Source: Bradyrhizobiaceae bacterium Ga0074131 (GTDB lineage: Bacteria > Pseudomonadota > Alphaproteobacteria > Rhizobiales > Xanthobacteraceae). Taken from it: 64,000 nucleotides of DNA. The DNA lies in the NCBI GenBank assembly GCA_001464035.1, contig LNEC01000017.1:124001-188000 (forward strand). The letters run 5' to 3'. The position numbers were made by a program, and so were the translations under genes. The notes beneath the pieces were generated by a model. The model saw only the letters and a list, made by a program, of their open reading frames with translations. It was not told where the DNA came from and searched no databases. Of the stretch, positions 63,836 to 64,000 are shown piece by piece. The first letter of the stretch is position 1, and the number at the start of each line of letters is the position of its first letter.

Positions 63836-64000
63836 ATGGCCCAGGAAAAACCCGCGGCGGTGACGATCGCAAGCTTCGCCGACCATCACGTCATCACCCA
63901 GCCCAACCCCCTGCGAAACGTGCTGCGGCGCGTCGCCGAGCGGGATCTCGACGATCCGGTCGCACGCGCCGAAAAGGCGCTCGCCGGCCTGTCCGGCGAA
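63836..64000 (+). CDS. Unidentified protein, 5' part
   Basis: ATG 63836 follows CAGGGA and begins MAQEKPAAVTIASFADHHVI. The 55 codons inside the window read as a soluble helical protein (NPLRNVLRRVAERDLDDPVA) and continue beyond base 64000. The 23-nt distance from the response regulator gene implies an operon; a phosphotransfer or chemotaxis-related partner is possible but not shown by the sequence. Confidence 0.75.
   Translation, partial: MAQEKPAAVTIASFADHHVITQPNPLRNVLRRVAERDLDDPVARAEKALAGLSGE

Overview
The window is chromosomal DNA from a high-GC alphaproteobacterium. The str/S10 and rif gene order, class III CHASE2 cyclase, OpgC-type acyltransferase, intergenic palindromic repeats and protein wording all point to the Bradyrhizobium/Rhodopseudomonas group (Nitrobacteraceae). 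This placement rests on recognition, not a database search. The sequence is almost fully coding. There is no integrase, transposase, phage gene, rRNA gene or CRISPR array.

Region 1 (1-29250, almost all minus strand) is the translation/transcription superoperon. Read in its own direction it runs secE-nusG, rplK-rplA, rplJ-rplL, rpoB-rpoC, rpsL-rpsG-fusA-tuf and rpsJ-rplC-rplD-rplW-rplB-rpsS (rpsS is cut by the window edge). Non-ribosomal genes are inserted between its blocks. A 2-hydroxyacid dehydrogenase and a three-gene periplasmic molybdenum hydroxylase cluster (2Fe-2S subunit, Tat-exported molybdopterin subunit, dihaem cytochrome c) lie between rplA and rplJ. A flavin oxidoreductase/methyltransferase fusion and an ABC exporter lie between rpoC and rpsL. 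Promoters, two terminators and several strong intergenic hairpins can be placed.

Region 2 (29680-43600) is accessory metabolism: an OpgC-like membrane acyltransferase, tRNA-Trp, a serine beta-lactamase-fold hydrolase, two SDR oxidoreductases, a histidine phosphatase, a DMT exporter, and an acyl-CoA dehydrogenase/aminoglycoside-phosphotransferase-like pair divergent from a TetR regulator. A limonene-epoxide-hydrolase-like protein, a TauE/SafE permease, a class III CoA transferase and a Phd/VapC-type toxin-antitoxin pair follow. Palindromic repeat elements occupy two intergenic spaces.

Region 3 (43604-50200) carries tRNA-Gly, tRNA-Tyr, rlmB and tRNA-Thr, a Ni/Co transporter and several small exported proteins. 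Between tRNA-Gly and tRNA-Tyr lies a compact promoter-to-terminator unit with an exceptional 17-nt match to the complement of the 16S rRNA 3' end. The order Thr, Tyr, Gly, Trp, secE resembles the ancestral tRNA-tufB-secE locus, spread out by insertions.

Region 4 (50500-64000) holds a TPR-caspase protein, an alpha/beta hydrolase with an SCP2-like partner, an outer-membrane beta-barrel protein, a lipoprotein and a TPR protein. It also holds an S10 serine carboxypeptidase, a FecR-like protein with a CHASE2 adenylate cyclase preceded by two CRP-type palindromes, NAD kinase, a CheY-like regulator and the start of an unidentified gene. The best leads for new biology are the 44200-44397 RNA unit, the possible cAMP-CRP feedback on the cyclase operon, the oxidoreductase-methyltransferase fusion and the TPR-caspase.
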